Below are positions 17,502 to 26,418 of a stretch of DNA of 64,000 nucleotides, in pieces; position 1 is the stretch's first letter, and the number at the start of each line of letters is the position of its first letter. Origin of the DNA: CAZGMJ01 sp964526785. Lineage in GTDB: Bacteria > Planctomycetota > Phycisphaerae > Sedimentisphaerales > Anaerobacaceae. The stretch is from positions 1-64,000 of the forward strand of contig CAZGMJ010000005.1 of the NCBI GenBank assembly GCA_964526785.1. Direction: 5' to 3'. Under the pieces are notes generated by a model. That model was not told the origin of the DNA. It saw only the letters and a program-made list of their open reading frames with translations, and ran no database searches. A program made the translations under genes and the position numbers.

Positions 17502-19967
17502 ATGAACAGGATGACATTGGTGCTTATCTGGATAGTGTTGCTGTTCTGTCTGGGATGCAATGGAGGCCGGGTAGCTATGGTGGACAAACCTGATATGTCC
17601 GGGAGCAGCGACTATTACGTGGGCAATCGGGAGCCTTTGCTGGCGAGTCCGTTTATCAAGCTGCCGATTGGGGCGATTCGCCCGGAAGGGTGGGTACGGA
17701 GACAGCTCGAGCTTCAGGCGGACGGCTTCATCGGGCATTTGACTGAAATCAGCCGCTTTCTGGTCAAAGACGACAACGCCTGGCTGAGTTCGGAAGGCGA
17801 AGGGCACAGTCCGTGGGAGGAAGTGCCGTACTGGCTCAAGGGATTCGGCGATACGGGGTACGTGCTGGGCGACAGGCGGATCATCGACGAGGCGCGGGTC
17901 TGGATCGAAGCGACCATTGCAAGCCAGCGGGATGACGGCTGGTTCGGGCCGCGGTCCAACCTGACGCGCGTTGACGGCACACCGGATATCTGGCCCAACA
18001 TGATTATGCTCAATGCGCTGCAGTCGTACTATGAGTATTCCGGCGACGGGCGGGTCCTGGATTTGATGCGCCGCTATTTCCAGTGGCAGACGACGGTCCC
18101 GGACGAGGATTTCCTTCGGCCGTTCTGGCAGCAACAACGTGCAAGCGACAATCTGGCGAGCGTTTACTGGCTGTACAATCGGACGGGCGAACAGTGGCTG
18201 CTCGATCTGGCGGAAAAGGTGCATCGCAATACGGCCGACTGGACGAGCGGGGTTGCGAACTGGCACGGAGTGAATATCACGCAGTGTTTTCGCGGGCCGG
18301 GCATTTTCTATCAGCAATCGAAGGATCCGGCGCACCTCGAAGCGAGCGAGCGGGATTACCAGACGGTCATGGGAATATACGGCCAGGTGCCGGGCGGCAT
18401 GTTCGGTGCGGATGAGAACTGTCGAGAGGGCTACACGGGCCCGCGTCAGGCGGCTGAGAGCTGTTCGATGGTCGAATTCATGCTTTCGCATGAGATGCTG
18501 TTCGGTGTTACGGGTGATGTAAAATGGGCGGACCGCTGCGAGGAGGTTGCGTTCAATTCGCTGCCGGCGTCGATGACAGCGGATTTGAAAGCACTGCACT
18601 ATCTGACGGCGCCGAACATGACACTGTGCGATGCGGGGAACAAGTCGCCCGGGTTGCAGAATCGCGGTCCGATGCTGCTGTTCGATCCACACCGGCATCG
18701 TTGCTGCCAGCACAACGTGGGGCACGGCTGGCCATATTATGCCGAGCGGCTGTGGATGGCGACGCCTGATAACGGGCTTGCGGCTGTGCTGTATGCGCCA
18801 TGCGAGGTGGAGGCGAAAGTCGGCGCAGGGGCGACGGTCACAATTGCAGAAGCAACTCAATATCCCTTTGACGGCACGATTCGACTGACGGTGGCGGTGA
18901 CGGCGCCGGTTCGTTTTCCGCTGTACCTGCGCATTCCCGGCTGGTGCGAACGGCCAACTGTGGATATCGACGGCAGGAGCCATTCGTTTTCCGGGGATTC
19001 GGGAGCGTATATCGTGATCGATCGGAAGTGGGAGGGCGGCGAGGTGGTCGAACTGGACCTGCCGATGCAGATAGAGATCAAGAAGTGGGAGGATAATCAT
19101 GACAGCGTCTCAATTCATCGCGGCCCGCTGACATACTCGCTGAAGATCGGCGAGCGGTATGTTCGGCAGGGCGGTACGGAGGACTGGCCGGCCTGGGAGA
19201 TTCATCCGACGACGCCGTGGAACTACGGACTGGTACTGGATGAGGACAACCCGGCGTCTTCGTTCGCAGTTCAGCGGGGTTCGTGGCCGGAGGACCACCA
19301 GCCATTCGAGCCCAATGCCGCACCGCTCATGCTCAAGGCCCGGGGCAGGCGAATTGAGGCGTGGCAAATGGACCATCTGGGGTTGGTGGGGGCGCTGCAG
19401 CCAAGTCCGGCCAAGTCAGCGGAACCGGTCGAGGGGATTACACTGATCCCGATGGGTTGTGCACGGCTTCGGATATCGGCTTTTCCGACGATTGGATCAG
19501 GGGCTGATGCACATCCATGGAAAGAGCCGCCTCGACCCAAGCCTTCTCTGCCTGCTTCGGCTTCACACTGCTGGAGCGGCGATACCGTCGATGCGCTCAG
19601 CGACGGTTTGCCGCCCGAGAGTTCCAACGATCAGAGCATGCCTCGATTTACCTGGTGGCCTCGGAAGGGGGGCACTGAGTGGGTGCAATACGATTTCAGC
19701 AAGCCGCGTGAAGTGAGCGAATGCGGCGTGTACTGGTTCGATGATGTGCCCGGCGGGGGTTGTCGGACGCCCGAATCGTGGCGACTTCTGTATAAGGACG
19801 GGGAAGACTGGAAACCCGTCAGCAATGCTTCGGCGTACGGCACGGCCAGGGATCGATTCAACACGGTTACATTTGATTCGGTGCAGACCGAGGCGCTGCG
19901 GATCGAGGTACAACTGCAGGAGGGGTTTTCCGGCGGGATTCTCGAATGGATGCTTGACAGGGAATAG
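17502..19967 (+). CDS. GH127/DUF1680-like glycoside hydrolase lipoprotein with F5/8C-type domain
   Basis: 821 residues. The lipobox CLGC makes C19 the likely acylated cysteine. Residues about 50-620 match the DUF1680/GH127 beta-L-arabinofuranosidase family: an alpha-barrel with the ESC segment and the RCCQHNVGHGWPYYAERLW cysteine pair, which in GH127 enzymes bind zinc and supply the catalytic cysteine. The C-terminal about 150 residues look like a discoidin/F5-8C carbohydrate-binding domain (WVQYDFSKPREVSECGVYWF). GGGAG precedes ATG 17502. It lies 256 nt after the sulfatase on the same strand, so both may act on the same extracellular glycan. Confidence 0.85.
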   Translation: MNRMTLVLIWIVLLFCLGCNGGRVAMVDKPDMSGSSDYYVGNREPLLASPFIKLPIGAIRPEGWVRRQLELQADGFIGHLTEISRFLVKDDNAWLSSEGEGHSPWEEVPYWLKGFGDTGYVLGDRRIIDEARVWIEATIASQRDDGWFGPRSNLTRVDGTPDIWPNMIMLNALQSYYEYSGDGRVLDLMRRYFQWQTTVPDEDFLRPFWQQQRASDNLASVYWLYNRTGEQWLLDLAEKVHRNTADWTSGVANWHGVNITQCFRGPGIFYQQSKDPAHLEASERDYQTVMGIYGQVPGGMFGADENCREGYTGPRQAAESCSMVEFMLSHEMLFGVTGDVKWADRCEEVAFNSLPASMTADLKALHYLTAPNMTLCDAGNKSPGLQNRGPMLLFDPHRHRCCQHNVGHGWPYYAERLWMATPDNGLAAVLYAPCEVEAKVGAGATVTIAEATQYPFDGTIRLTVAVTAPVRFPLYLRIPGWCERPTVDIDGRSHSFSGDSGAYIVIDRKWEGGEVVELDLPMQIEIKKWEDNHDSVSIHRGPLTYSLKIGERYVRQGGTEDWPAWEIHPTTPWNYGLVLDEDNPASSFAVQRGSWPEDHQPFEPNAAPLMLKARGRRIEAWQMDHLGLVGALQPSPAKSAEPVEGITLIPMGCARLRISAFPTIGSGADAHPWKEPPRPKPSLPASASHCWSGDTVDALSDGLPPESSNDQSMPRFTWWPRKGGTEWVQYDFSKPREVSECGVYWFDDVPGGGCRTPESWRLLYKDGEDWKPVSNASAYGTARDRFNTVTFDSVQTEALRIEVQLQEGFSGGILEWMLDRE

Positions 19968-20083
19968 AGGCGGCCATAGAATACCGGTCTTTTCGCACCG
20001 TGGGAGTTTCAGGTGCATGTCGTCTCGGGGGTATGACTACCCGCAACTGGATAGAGTTATGGCGGTGGTGCATAGTCTAAGCC

Positions 20084-21478
20084 ATGATCGAACTAAAAGG
20101 GACAAGTTGGCAGCAACGTTACTCGGCGACCCAGACACATACGCTGCGATGCAGGGTTGTCGACAAGCCGGGGATGCTGGGTGCGTTGTGTACGGCGATT
20201 GGAAAGACCGGGGCGAACATCGGTCCAATCGATATGGTCGAGGCGGAGCCGGAGCATATGCTCGGCGATATTACGCTGTACATTACGAATGCACAGCAGC
20301 TTGAAGGGGTGCTTTCGGCGATACGCGATCTGGAGGGGGCGGAAATTGTCGATGTGCAGGATGATATTCTGGAGATACATCGGCGAGGATCGATCGAGAT
20401 GCTCAGCCGGGTGCCGATTCGCTCTCAGACGGATTTGCGGATGCTGTACACGCCGGGCGTTGCGGCGGTTTGCAAGGTCGTTGAGAAAGATCCGGCTTCC
20501 GCATGGCAGTGGACGGGGATTTGCGATCGCATAGCGATTGTGACCAACGGCACGGCTATTCTGGGGCTGGGCGATATCGGGCCTTTGGCGGGATTGCCTG
20601 TTATGGAAGGCAAGGCGGCTATTTTTGCGGAGTTCGTGGGCATCAGCGGCGTTCCTATTCTTATAGATACCAAAGATCCGGACGAATTTGTCGATACGGT
20701 CGTGCGCATCTCGTCCGGCTTCGGGGCGATTCAACTGGAGGATGTTGCTGCACCGGCGTGCTTTGAGATAGAGCAGAAACTCATCGAGCGGCTCGATATT
20801 CCTGTTTTTCACGACGATCAGCATGGAACTGCGACGATTGTTCTGGCGGCGCTGATCAGTGCACTCAAGAAAACGGGTAAGAAGCAACAGGATTGCACGG
20901 TGCTGATGCTTGGTGCCGGAGCGGCGGGGATTGCGATCAGCGAGATGCTGCTGGATTTCGGTTTCCAGGACATTGTTGTTTACGATTCGAAGGGGGCGAT
21001 TTATCCGGGTCGGACCGACAACATGAATCCGTATAAGGCAAAGCTGGCCGAAATAACGAACAAGAAGAACGAAAAAGGGACGCTGGCGGAGGGATTTCGG
21101 GGCAAGGATGTGTTTATCGGCGTTTCGCGGCCGGATATGGTGAGCAAGGAGATGGTCGCGTCGATGGCGAATGAGCCTATTGTGCTGCCTCTGGCCAATC
21201 CTGTCGGCGAGATCAGTACGGAGGATGCGATTGCAGCCGGGGCGGCGATTGCCGCGGACGGCCGTGCGATCAATAATGCGCTGGCGTATCCGGCCATCTT
21301 TCGCGGTGCGCTCGATGCGAGGGCAACAAATATCACGATGGGGATGAAGATTGCGGCTGCGCGGCGGATTGCGGAGTTGGCAGGCGAAGGGGAGCTATTA
21401 CCTGATATTCTCGACAGGGACGTTCACAGGCACATCGCGGATGCGGTGGCCGCCGCCTGGGGGAAAAAGGGGGCATAG
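20084..21478 (+). CDS. NAD-type malic enzyme with N-terminal ACT domain
   Basis: 464 residues. Residues about 18-95 are an ACT domain (CRVVDKPGMLGALCTAIG), a ligand-sensing module. The malic enzyme part follows: the catalytic tyrosine in MLYTPGVA (Y122), VMEGKAAIF, the metal-binding HDDQHGTATIVLAAL, and the dinucleotide loop LGAGAAGIA. It oxidatively decarboxylates malate to pyruvate. I see no strong ribosome site before ATG 20084, and no better start. It ends 61 nt before the V-ATPase operon and may be co-transcribed with it. NAD versus NADP preference cannot be read safely. Confidence 0.9.
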   Translation: MIELKGTSWQQRYSATQTHTLRCRVVDKPGMLGALCTAIGKTGANIGPIDMVEAEPEHMLGDITLYITNAQQLEGVLSAIRDLEGAEIVDVQDDILEIHRRGSIEMLSRVPIRSQTDLRMLYTPGVAAVCKVVEKDPASAWQWTGICDRIAIVTNGTAILGLGDIGPLAGLPVMEGKAAIFAEFVGISGVPILIDTKDPDEFVDTVVRISSGFGAIQLEDVAAPACFEIEQKLIERLDIPVFHDDQHGTATIVLAALISALKKTGKKQQDCTVLMLGAGAAGIAISEMLLDFGFQDIVVYDSKGAIYPGRTDNMNPYKAKLAEITNKKNEKGTLAEGFRGKDVFIGVSRPDMVSKEMVASMANEPIVLPLANPVGEISTEDAIAAGAAIAADGRAINNALAYPAIFRGALDARATNITMGMKIAAARRIAELAGEGELLPDILDRDVHRHIADAVAAAWGKKGA

Positions 21479-21539
21479 TCGTGGGAATGTGTTATATATA
21501 GAGAGAAGCCTCTGTGGTCAAAAGCAAAAAGGCACGCAA

Positions 21540-21845
21540 ATGGAACTGATCAAGAAGATCAAACAGGCTGAGACGGAAGCACACGAGATTGTGGAGCGGG
21601 CGCGAATCGAGGCCGGCGAGATCGCCGAGCAGGCCCGCAAACAACGGGCCGCGGCGGAGGCCGAGGCCCAGCAACGGCGTCGAGAGGCCATTGAAGCGGC
21701 CGTGGCCCAGGCGCGTGAAGAAGGGAAGGAAGAAGCCGCCGCGTTGAAGGCCGAGGCAGACAAGCGTCGCGACGCGCTTCAGCGGGACACAGAAGGCAAA
21801 ATCGGTGACGCAGTCAACCGTGTCATTAGTTATGTGAGAGGCTGA
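21540..21845 (+). CDS. V-type ATPase peripheral-stalk subunit H/G
   Basis: 101 residues, almost entirely charged coiled coil (Ala, Glu, Lys and Arg), the typical form of the H (AhaH) or G stalk subunit that pairs with subunit E. AAAAAGG precedes ATG 21540 at 8-nt spacing. As first gene of a nine-gene V/A-type ATPase operon its identity follows from place and shape rather than a motif. Only 3 nt separate it from the subunit I gene. Confidence 0.8.
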   Translation: MELIKKIKQAETEAHEIVERARIEAGEIAEQARKQRAAAEAEAQQRRREAIEAAVAQAREEGKEEAAALKAEADKRRDALQRDTEGKIGDAVNRVISYVRG

Positions 21846-21848
21846 TAT

Positions 21849-23819
21849 ATGGCCATTTCGGAAATGGCGAAAGTCCTGATAGTCTGCCATCGGTCGCAGG
21901 TGTCTCCCTTGATGGAGGCTCTGCAGCGAGTCGGTCTGGTGGAGATCATGGATGCGCAGGCGGCTGCATTGGCCAAGCAATGGCCGGATTTGGGCGCCGA
22001 CGGCAAGCGACCGCGCGATCTCGAGGAAATGGTGGGTCGTCTTGGACAGGCGATCGATTTTCTGAATGATCATCGCTCGGACAATACGAACTTCCTGCGG
22101 CCGCAGCATGAAATTTCGGCCGGTCAGTACACCGGCGTGGTCGACGGGCAGGAGGCCCTGGAGACGCTCAAAAAGGTCGAGCAGGTGCGCGCCGAGATGG
22201 ACCGTGTGGTAAATGAGCGCAAGGACGTCGAGGCGGTGCTGGAGATGCTGCCTCCCTGGGAGTCGCTGGAGACGCCGGTCGAGCAGTTGGGCCAGCTTGG
22301 CAGCGTGGAATGCCTGACAGGTCTGATTCCCGAGCAGTCATGGGAGTCGGTGCGCAGCGAGCTGGAAGAGCGAGAGGCGGTGGTCGAGTCGGTCGGAACG
22401 GCAGATTCTTCGCGGGCGGTACTGATCGTCAGCCTGCGCGAATCGCTCGCAGACGTGCAGAAGACACTGCGGGCGGCGGACTTCAAGGCCGTCAGCTTCG
22501 AGGGTATGACCGGGACGGTGCAGGAGATTCTGGCGGACCATGAACAGCGATACGAAGAACTGGGTGCGACGATCAACGAGTTGCGTGGGAAGATCGACGA
22601 ATTGGCCGACAAGCGGCTGTCATTACAGATCCTGTACGATCACTACAGCAACCTTTTGAGCCGGGAACAGATGCGCGCCGCGGCGCCGGTGACCGAGCGC
22701 ACCGTGTTATTGGAAGGGTGGATCAAGCGACGGAATCTTGCGCGGCTGCGCGAGATTGTCGGCGGGTTCGAAGCCTGCTGGATTGACGAGATTACGCCCG
22801 GCGAGGACGAGGAGCCACCGGTTGAGATCGAGAACCGCAAGTCGGTCCGCCCATTCGAGGTGGTTACCCGCCTTTACGGGATGCCGGGCCACCGCGAGTT
22901 GGATCCGACAGCCTTTCTGGCGCCTTTTTTTGCGCTGTTCTTCGGCCTTTGTCTGACGGACGCCGGCTACGGTTTGATTCTGGTTGCGATTCTGGCGGTC
23001 CTGGTGGTGAAGATGCGCAGCGACACCAAACTGATCTGGCTGCTGATCATCTCGTCGGCGTTGACGGTCGTAGCAGGTGCTGTTACCGGTGGATGGTTCG
23101 GAGACGGTATTCAGCAGTTCGTGCCTGGGCTGGAGGGTGTTCGTGAGGCGGTGATGTGGTTCGATCCGCTCGAGGATCCGATGAAATTCTTCATCCTTTC
23201 GCTGGCGCTCGGCTATCTGCAGATCATCTTCGGCGTTACAATCGGGTTCGTTCACGCCCTTCGGCAGCGCAACTACACGGCGGCGGTTTTCGACCATCTG
23301 ACGTGGCTGATCATGCTCAATTCGATTGTGCTGTATGGTTTCGCCAAAGCCGGTGCAATACCGGCGGCATTAGGCACGATTTTCGGTTGGGTGGCGATAG
23401 TGCCGGCCGTATTGATTTTTCTGTTCAGTCATCGCGAAGGGGGCTGGGGCGGGCGAATCGGCATGGGGGCATACAGTCTCTTTAGCACGATCTTCTTTCT
23501 CGGCGATGTATTGAGCTACCTGCGACTGATGGCGCTGGGGATGGCCACTGCGGGACTGGGCATGGCCGTTAACGTTATGACCAAGGTATCGCTGGATATT
23601 CCGTGGGTCGGTTGGATTTTGGCACCGCTGGTATTCGTCGGCGGGCATGCCTTCAATCTGGTGATCAACGCGCTCGGCGCGTTCGTGCATACGCTTCGAC
23701 TGCAATATGTGGAATTCTTCCCCAAGTTCCTGGAAGGTGGGGGCAGGGAATTCAAGCCCATGCAGATTAGAAACAAGTATGTATTCGTGGCCGGCGAGAC
23801 TGAGCCGGAGAACTCGTAA
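21849..23819 (+). CDS. ntpI: V-type ATPase subunit I (subunit a homologue)
   Basis: 656 residues, the normal length. The N-terminal half (to about residue 330) is soluble and has coiled coils. The C-terminal half has about seven membrane segments. R559 in LSYLRLMALGMA is the conserved arginine near the ion path that faces the c-ring carboxylate. This is the membrane stator that forms the ion half-channels. It follows the stalk subunit by 3 nt and is followed after 62 nt by subunit K. Confidence 0.93.
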   Translation: MAISEMAKVLIVCHRSQVSPLMEALQRVGLVEIMDAQAAALAKQWPDLGADGKRPRDLEEMVGRLGQAIDFLNDHRSDNTNFLRPQHEISAGQYTGVVDGQEALETLKKVEQVRAEMDRVVNERKDVEAVLEMLPPWESLETPVEQLGQLGSVECLTGLIPEQSWESVRSELEEREAVVESVGTADSSRAVLIVSLRESLADVQKTLRAADFKAVSFEGMTGTVQEILADHEQRYEELGATINELRGKIDELADKRLSLQILYDHYSNLLSREQMRAAAPVTERTVLLEGWIKRRNLARLREIVGGFEACWIDEITPGEDEEPPVEIENRKSVRPFEVVTRLYGMPGHRELDPTAFLAPFFALFFGLCLTDAGYGLILVAILAVLVVKMRSDTKLIWLLIISSALTVVAGAVTGGWFGDGIQQFVPGLEGVREAVMWFDPLEDPMKFFILSLALGYLQIIFGVTIGFVHALRQRNYTAAVFDHLTWLIMLNSIVLYGFAKAGAIPAALGTIFGWVAIVPAVLIFLFSHREGGWGGRIGMGAYSLFSTIFFLGDVLSYLRLMALGMATAGLGMAVNVMTKVSLDIPWVGWILAPLVFVGGHAFNLVINALGAFVHTLRLQYVEFFPKFLEGGGREFKPMQIRNKYVFVAGETEPENS

Positions 23820-23881
23820 CAGACAGGAAATAGTGGAACGCTGTATACGGATGCGAATTCAAAGTTAGGAAAGGCAGGCAT

Positions 23882-24373
23882 ATGGAAGGTTTAGGTAATG
23901 CATTGGCATTTATTGGGGCAGCGGCAGCCGTGTTTCTGGCCGGTGCTGGTTCGGCGATAGGTATTGGTACCGCCGGTCGGAGTGCGGCAGGCGTTCTGAC
24001 CGACAAGCCGGAACGGTATGGATTGAACTTTATCATGGTGGTGTTGCCGGGTACACAGGGCTTCTACGGCTTTCTCGCGGGCTTCCTCGTTCTGCTGAAC
24101 ATGAATTTGTTCGGTGAAGGCGGCGTGCACGTATTGAGCTGGGTGCAGGGCCTCCAGGTCTTCGGTGCCTGCCTGCCGATCGCCGTAACCGGTTTGCTCA
24201 GCGCCATGCATCAGGGGCGCGTCTGTGCGGGCGGCATTCTGATGGCGGCCAAGCGTCCTGAGATGGCGTTCAAGGCTGGTGTCGTTTACGCGGTGCTGGT
24301 TGAAGTGTACGCTGTGCTTGGTCTGCTGATCACCATGTTTATCATTCTCCTGGGCGGTATTTTCCCGCAATAA
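23882..24373 (+). CDS. ntpK: V-type ATPase rotor-ring subunit K (double hairpin)
   Basis: 163 residues with four membrane helices, a duplicated hairpin as in V-type K subunits. The ion carboxylate is E141 (LVEVYAVLGLL). The first hairpin has no carboxylate but has L55, T58, Q59 and Y62 (LPGTQGFYGF), and the second hairpin has Q111 (MHQGRV). These line up with the sodium ligands L61, T64, Q65, Y68, Q110 and E139 known for Enterococcus hirae NtpK, so a sodium-coupled ring is likely. AGGAAAGGC-type ribosome site. It forms the membrane rotor with subunit I. Confidence 0.93.
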   Translation: MEGLGNALAFIGAAAAVFLAGAGSAIGIGTAGRSAAGVLTDKPERYGLNFIMVVLPGTQGFYGFLAGFLVLLNMNLFGEGGVHVLSWVQGLQVFGACLPIAVTGLLSAMHQGRVCAGGILMAAKRPEMAFKAGVVYAVLVEVYAVLGLLITMFIILLGGIFPQ

Positions 24374-24425
24374 TCGCTGCGGCGAGAACCAGGAGCATGG
24401 CAACCTTCAGAGGCAGGATTCGATT

Positions 24426-25031
24426 ATGGAACCTCAACAGGTAATAGACAAGATCCTTACCGAGGCGCAGAACGAGGCGGCCGAGATTCGTCAACGCGCC
24501 GAGCGGCAGCAGGCCGCCGAGCAGACGAAGTTCGACAATGAGATATCCCGCTATGAAGAGCAGACGCAGCAACTGGCCAAACAGGCGGCAGAGGCGGAGA
24601 AGGCCCAGATTCTGGCGATGACTCGCATGGACGCCGGAAAGGCTTATCTGAGCGAGAAGACGCGCATTCTCGACGATATTTTTGCCCGGAGCCGTCGGCA
24701 GCTTCGAGAGATGCCTGACGACGAGTACCGCCAGTTGATGAAGCGGCTGCTCAGCGAGGCCGTAGAAACCGGAAACGAGGAGGTAATTGCCGGCGAAGAC
24801 GACTCCCGTCTCGACCAGGGACTGATCGACGAGGTCAACGGGATGCTGAAAGAGCAGGACAAAGGCGGTCTGAAGCTCTCCAGCGAGCGGCACCAACTCG
24901 GCGGCGGCTTTATTCTCCGGCGGGGTCGAATCCAGACCAATGTCACGACCGACGTACTGGTCGGCCAGTCGCGCGGCGAACTGGAAATTGAGTTGAGCAA
25001 GGAACTGTTCGGCGACGGCGGGAACAGATGA
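24426..25031 (+). CDS. ntpE: V-type ATPase subunit E
   Basis: 201 residues. The N-terminal half is a long charged coiled coil rich in Gln, Glu and Ala; the C-terminal half is a mixed domain ending in ELEIELSKELFG, as in E subunits. It pairs with the H/G subunit as the peripheral stalk. Its stop overlaps the start of subunit C by 4 nt (ATGA), indicating coupled translation. Confidence 0.88.
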   Translation: MEPQQVIDKILTEAQNEAAEIRQRAERQQAAEQTKFDNEISRYEEQTQQLAKQAAEAEKAQILAMTRMDAGKAYLSEKTRILDDIFARSRRQLREMPDDEYRQLMKRLLSEAVETGNEEVIAGEDDSRLDQGLIDEVNGMLKEQDKGGLKLSSERHQLGGGFILRRGRIQTNVTTDVLVGQSRGELEIELSKELFGDGGNR

Positions 25032-26077
25032 GAAGCAGTCAAATGCAGGCGCAAATGCAGTACGAAATCTATGACTTCTACGACTACCCGACGGTAGGGA
25101 CCGACGACTGGACCTACACGTTCGAGGCGGCGCAGGTGCGTACACTGGAAACGGAGATGCTTTCGGACGCGACGCTTGCGGAGATGATTGATGCGCCGGA
25201 TCTGGACTCGGCGGTTGCGGCGCTTGCAGGCACCGCCTATGCGATGCCGTCGAGCGGGGCTGATATGGAAACGGTGCTGCTCGAACGGCGCCGAGCGGTG
25301 CGGGGACTGTTCGAGCAACTGGTCCCTGAGGAGGTCGCCGCGGTTCTCAAAGGCCGGATTGATTACGCGAACCTGCGTCTGGCGGTGCGCCGAGCGGTGC
25401 TTGACAGGCCGATCGGTACGGATTACAGCGACGCGGGCAACGTTCCGCCCGATGTGCTCCAGGATGTTTTTGAGGGCGAGAACTACGACTTAATGCCCGA
25501 ACCGATCCAGCAGGCGGCCGAAGAGGGAATTCTGGCCTATTACGAAAACAAGGACATTCGGCAGATCGATTACGCGATCGACAGAGTGCAGGCCGAGCAA
25601 CAGTTGCAGGCTGCCGAGCGGCTCGATTCGATCTTTCTTTCGAATCTGTTTCGAATCCAAATCGATCTGACCAATATACGCACGATGATGCGTATGAAGC
25701 TGATGGATCTGGATCGGCGCGACGTGTATCTCGCAGGCGGATTTGTGGATGTGGACCGTTTCCATGCGGGTATCGGCGGCGGCTATGACACGCTGGGATC
25801 GTTGTTCATGGCGACGCCGTATCAGCACGTCGTGGAGGCAGGCGCCACATACGTGACGGCCAACGAGTCGTTCCTCAGACTGGAACAGCTTTGCGATGAA
25901 TACCATCTCGGGTTTCTTCGGTCGACCGAGTACATAACGGCCGGTTTGCAGCCTGTGATTGCCTACCTGCTGCGGGTCGAGCACGAAATCCGCACGGTGC
26001 GGCTGATCCTGACCGCAAAGAAGAACCTGCTGGAGATCAAACTGATCCGCGATCGCGTTACGCCTGGCAAAGGATAA
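25028..26077 (+). CDS. ntpC: V-type ATPase subunit C
   Basis: 349 residues, all-helical, the usual length for V/A-type subunit C (AhaC/NtpC), which sits as a socket between the central shaft and the K ring. Family features include the paired helical repeats with NLRLAVRRAVLDR and IQIDLTNIRTMMRMK, and the C-terminal HEIRTVRLILTAKKN. It overlaps subunit E by 4 nt and is 4 nt from subunit F. Confidence 0.9.
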   Translation: MRSSQMQAQMQYEIYDFYDYPTVGTDDWTYTFEAAQVRTLETEMLSDATLAEMIDAPDLDSAVAALAGTAYAMPSSGADMETVLLERRRAVRGLFEQLVPEEVAAVLKGRIDYANLRLAVRRAVLDRPIGTDYSDAGNVPPDVLQDVFEGENYDLMPEPIQQAAEEGILAYYENKDIRQIDYAIDRVQAEQQLQAAERLDSIFLSNLFRIQIDLTNIRTMMRMKLMDLDRRDVYLAGGFVDVDRFHAGIGGGYDTLGSLFMATPYQHVVEAGATYVTANESFLRLEQLCDEYHLGFLRSTEYITAGLQPVIAYLLRVEHEIRTVRLILTAKKNLLEIKLIRDRVTPGKG

Positions 26078-26081
26078 TCAG

Positions 26082-26405
26082 ATGGAAGGCAAAGTTGCAG
26101 TATTAGGTGATGCTGATTTTGTGATGCCGTTTGCGGCACTCGGGCTCGATACGTTTGCGGTCGAATCGTCGCACGAGCAGATGAAAGACATCGCCCGCAA
26201 GTTGATCGAAGATAAATATGCGCTGGTGGTTGTGGCGGAGAATATCGCTCCGGTTGTGCAAGAGGTGTTCGATACGCGCAAGGAAGCCGCGACGCCGTGC
26301 GTTGTTGTTGTGCCGTTTACGACGGAATCTGAAGGACATGCCACGCGGATGCTGGGGGAGACGCTGAAGATGGCCACCGGTATAGACATTTTGCAGAACA
26401 GTTAA
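26082..26405 (+). CDS. ntpF: V-type ATPase subunit F
   Basis: 107 residues, typical for the small shaft subunit F. It opens with the family pattern VAVLGDADFVMPFAALGLDT, a Rossmann-like strand and loop, and has VVVAENIAPVVQE and a serine/glycine-containing end. It regulates and couples rotation with subunit D. It lies between subunits C and A, as in related operons. Confidence 0.88.
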   Translation: MEGKVAVLGDADFVMPFAALGLDTFAVESSHEQMKDIARKLIEDKYALVVVAENIAPVVQEVFDTRKEAATPCVVVVPFTTESEGHATRMLGETLKMATGIDILQNS

Positions 26406-26418
26406 AGAAGGTTTAGAT

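Noticed and set aside
17268..19100. A 610-codon antisense frame in the GH127-like gene
   Set aside because: Same reason as above; no ribosome site and no domain.
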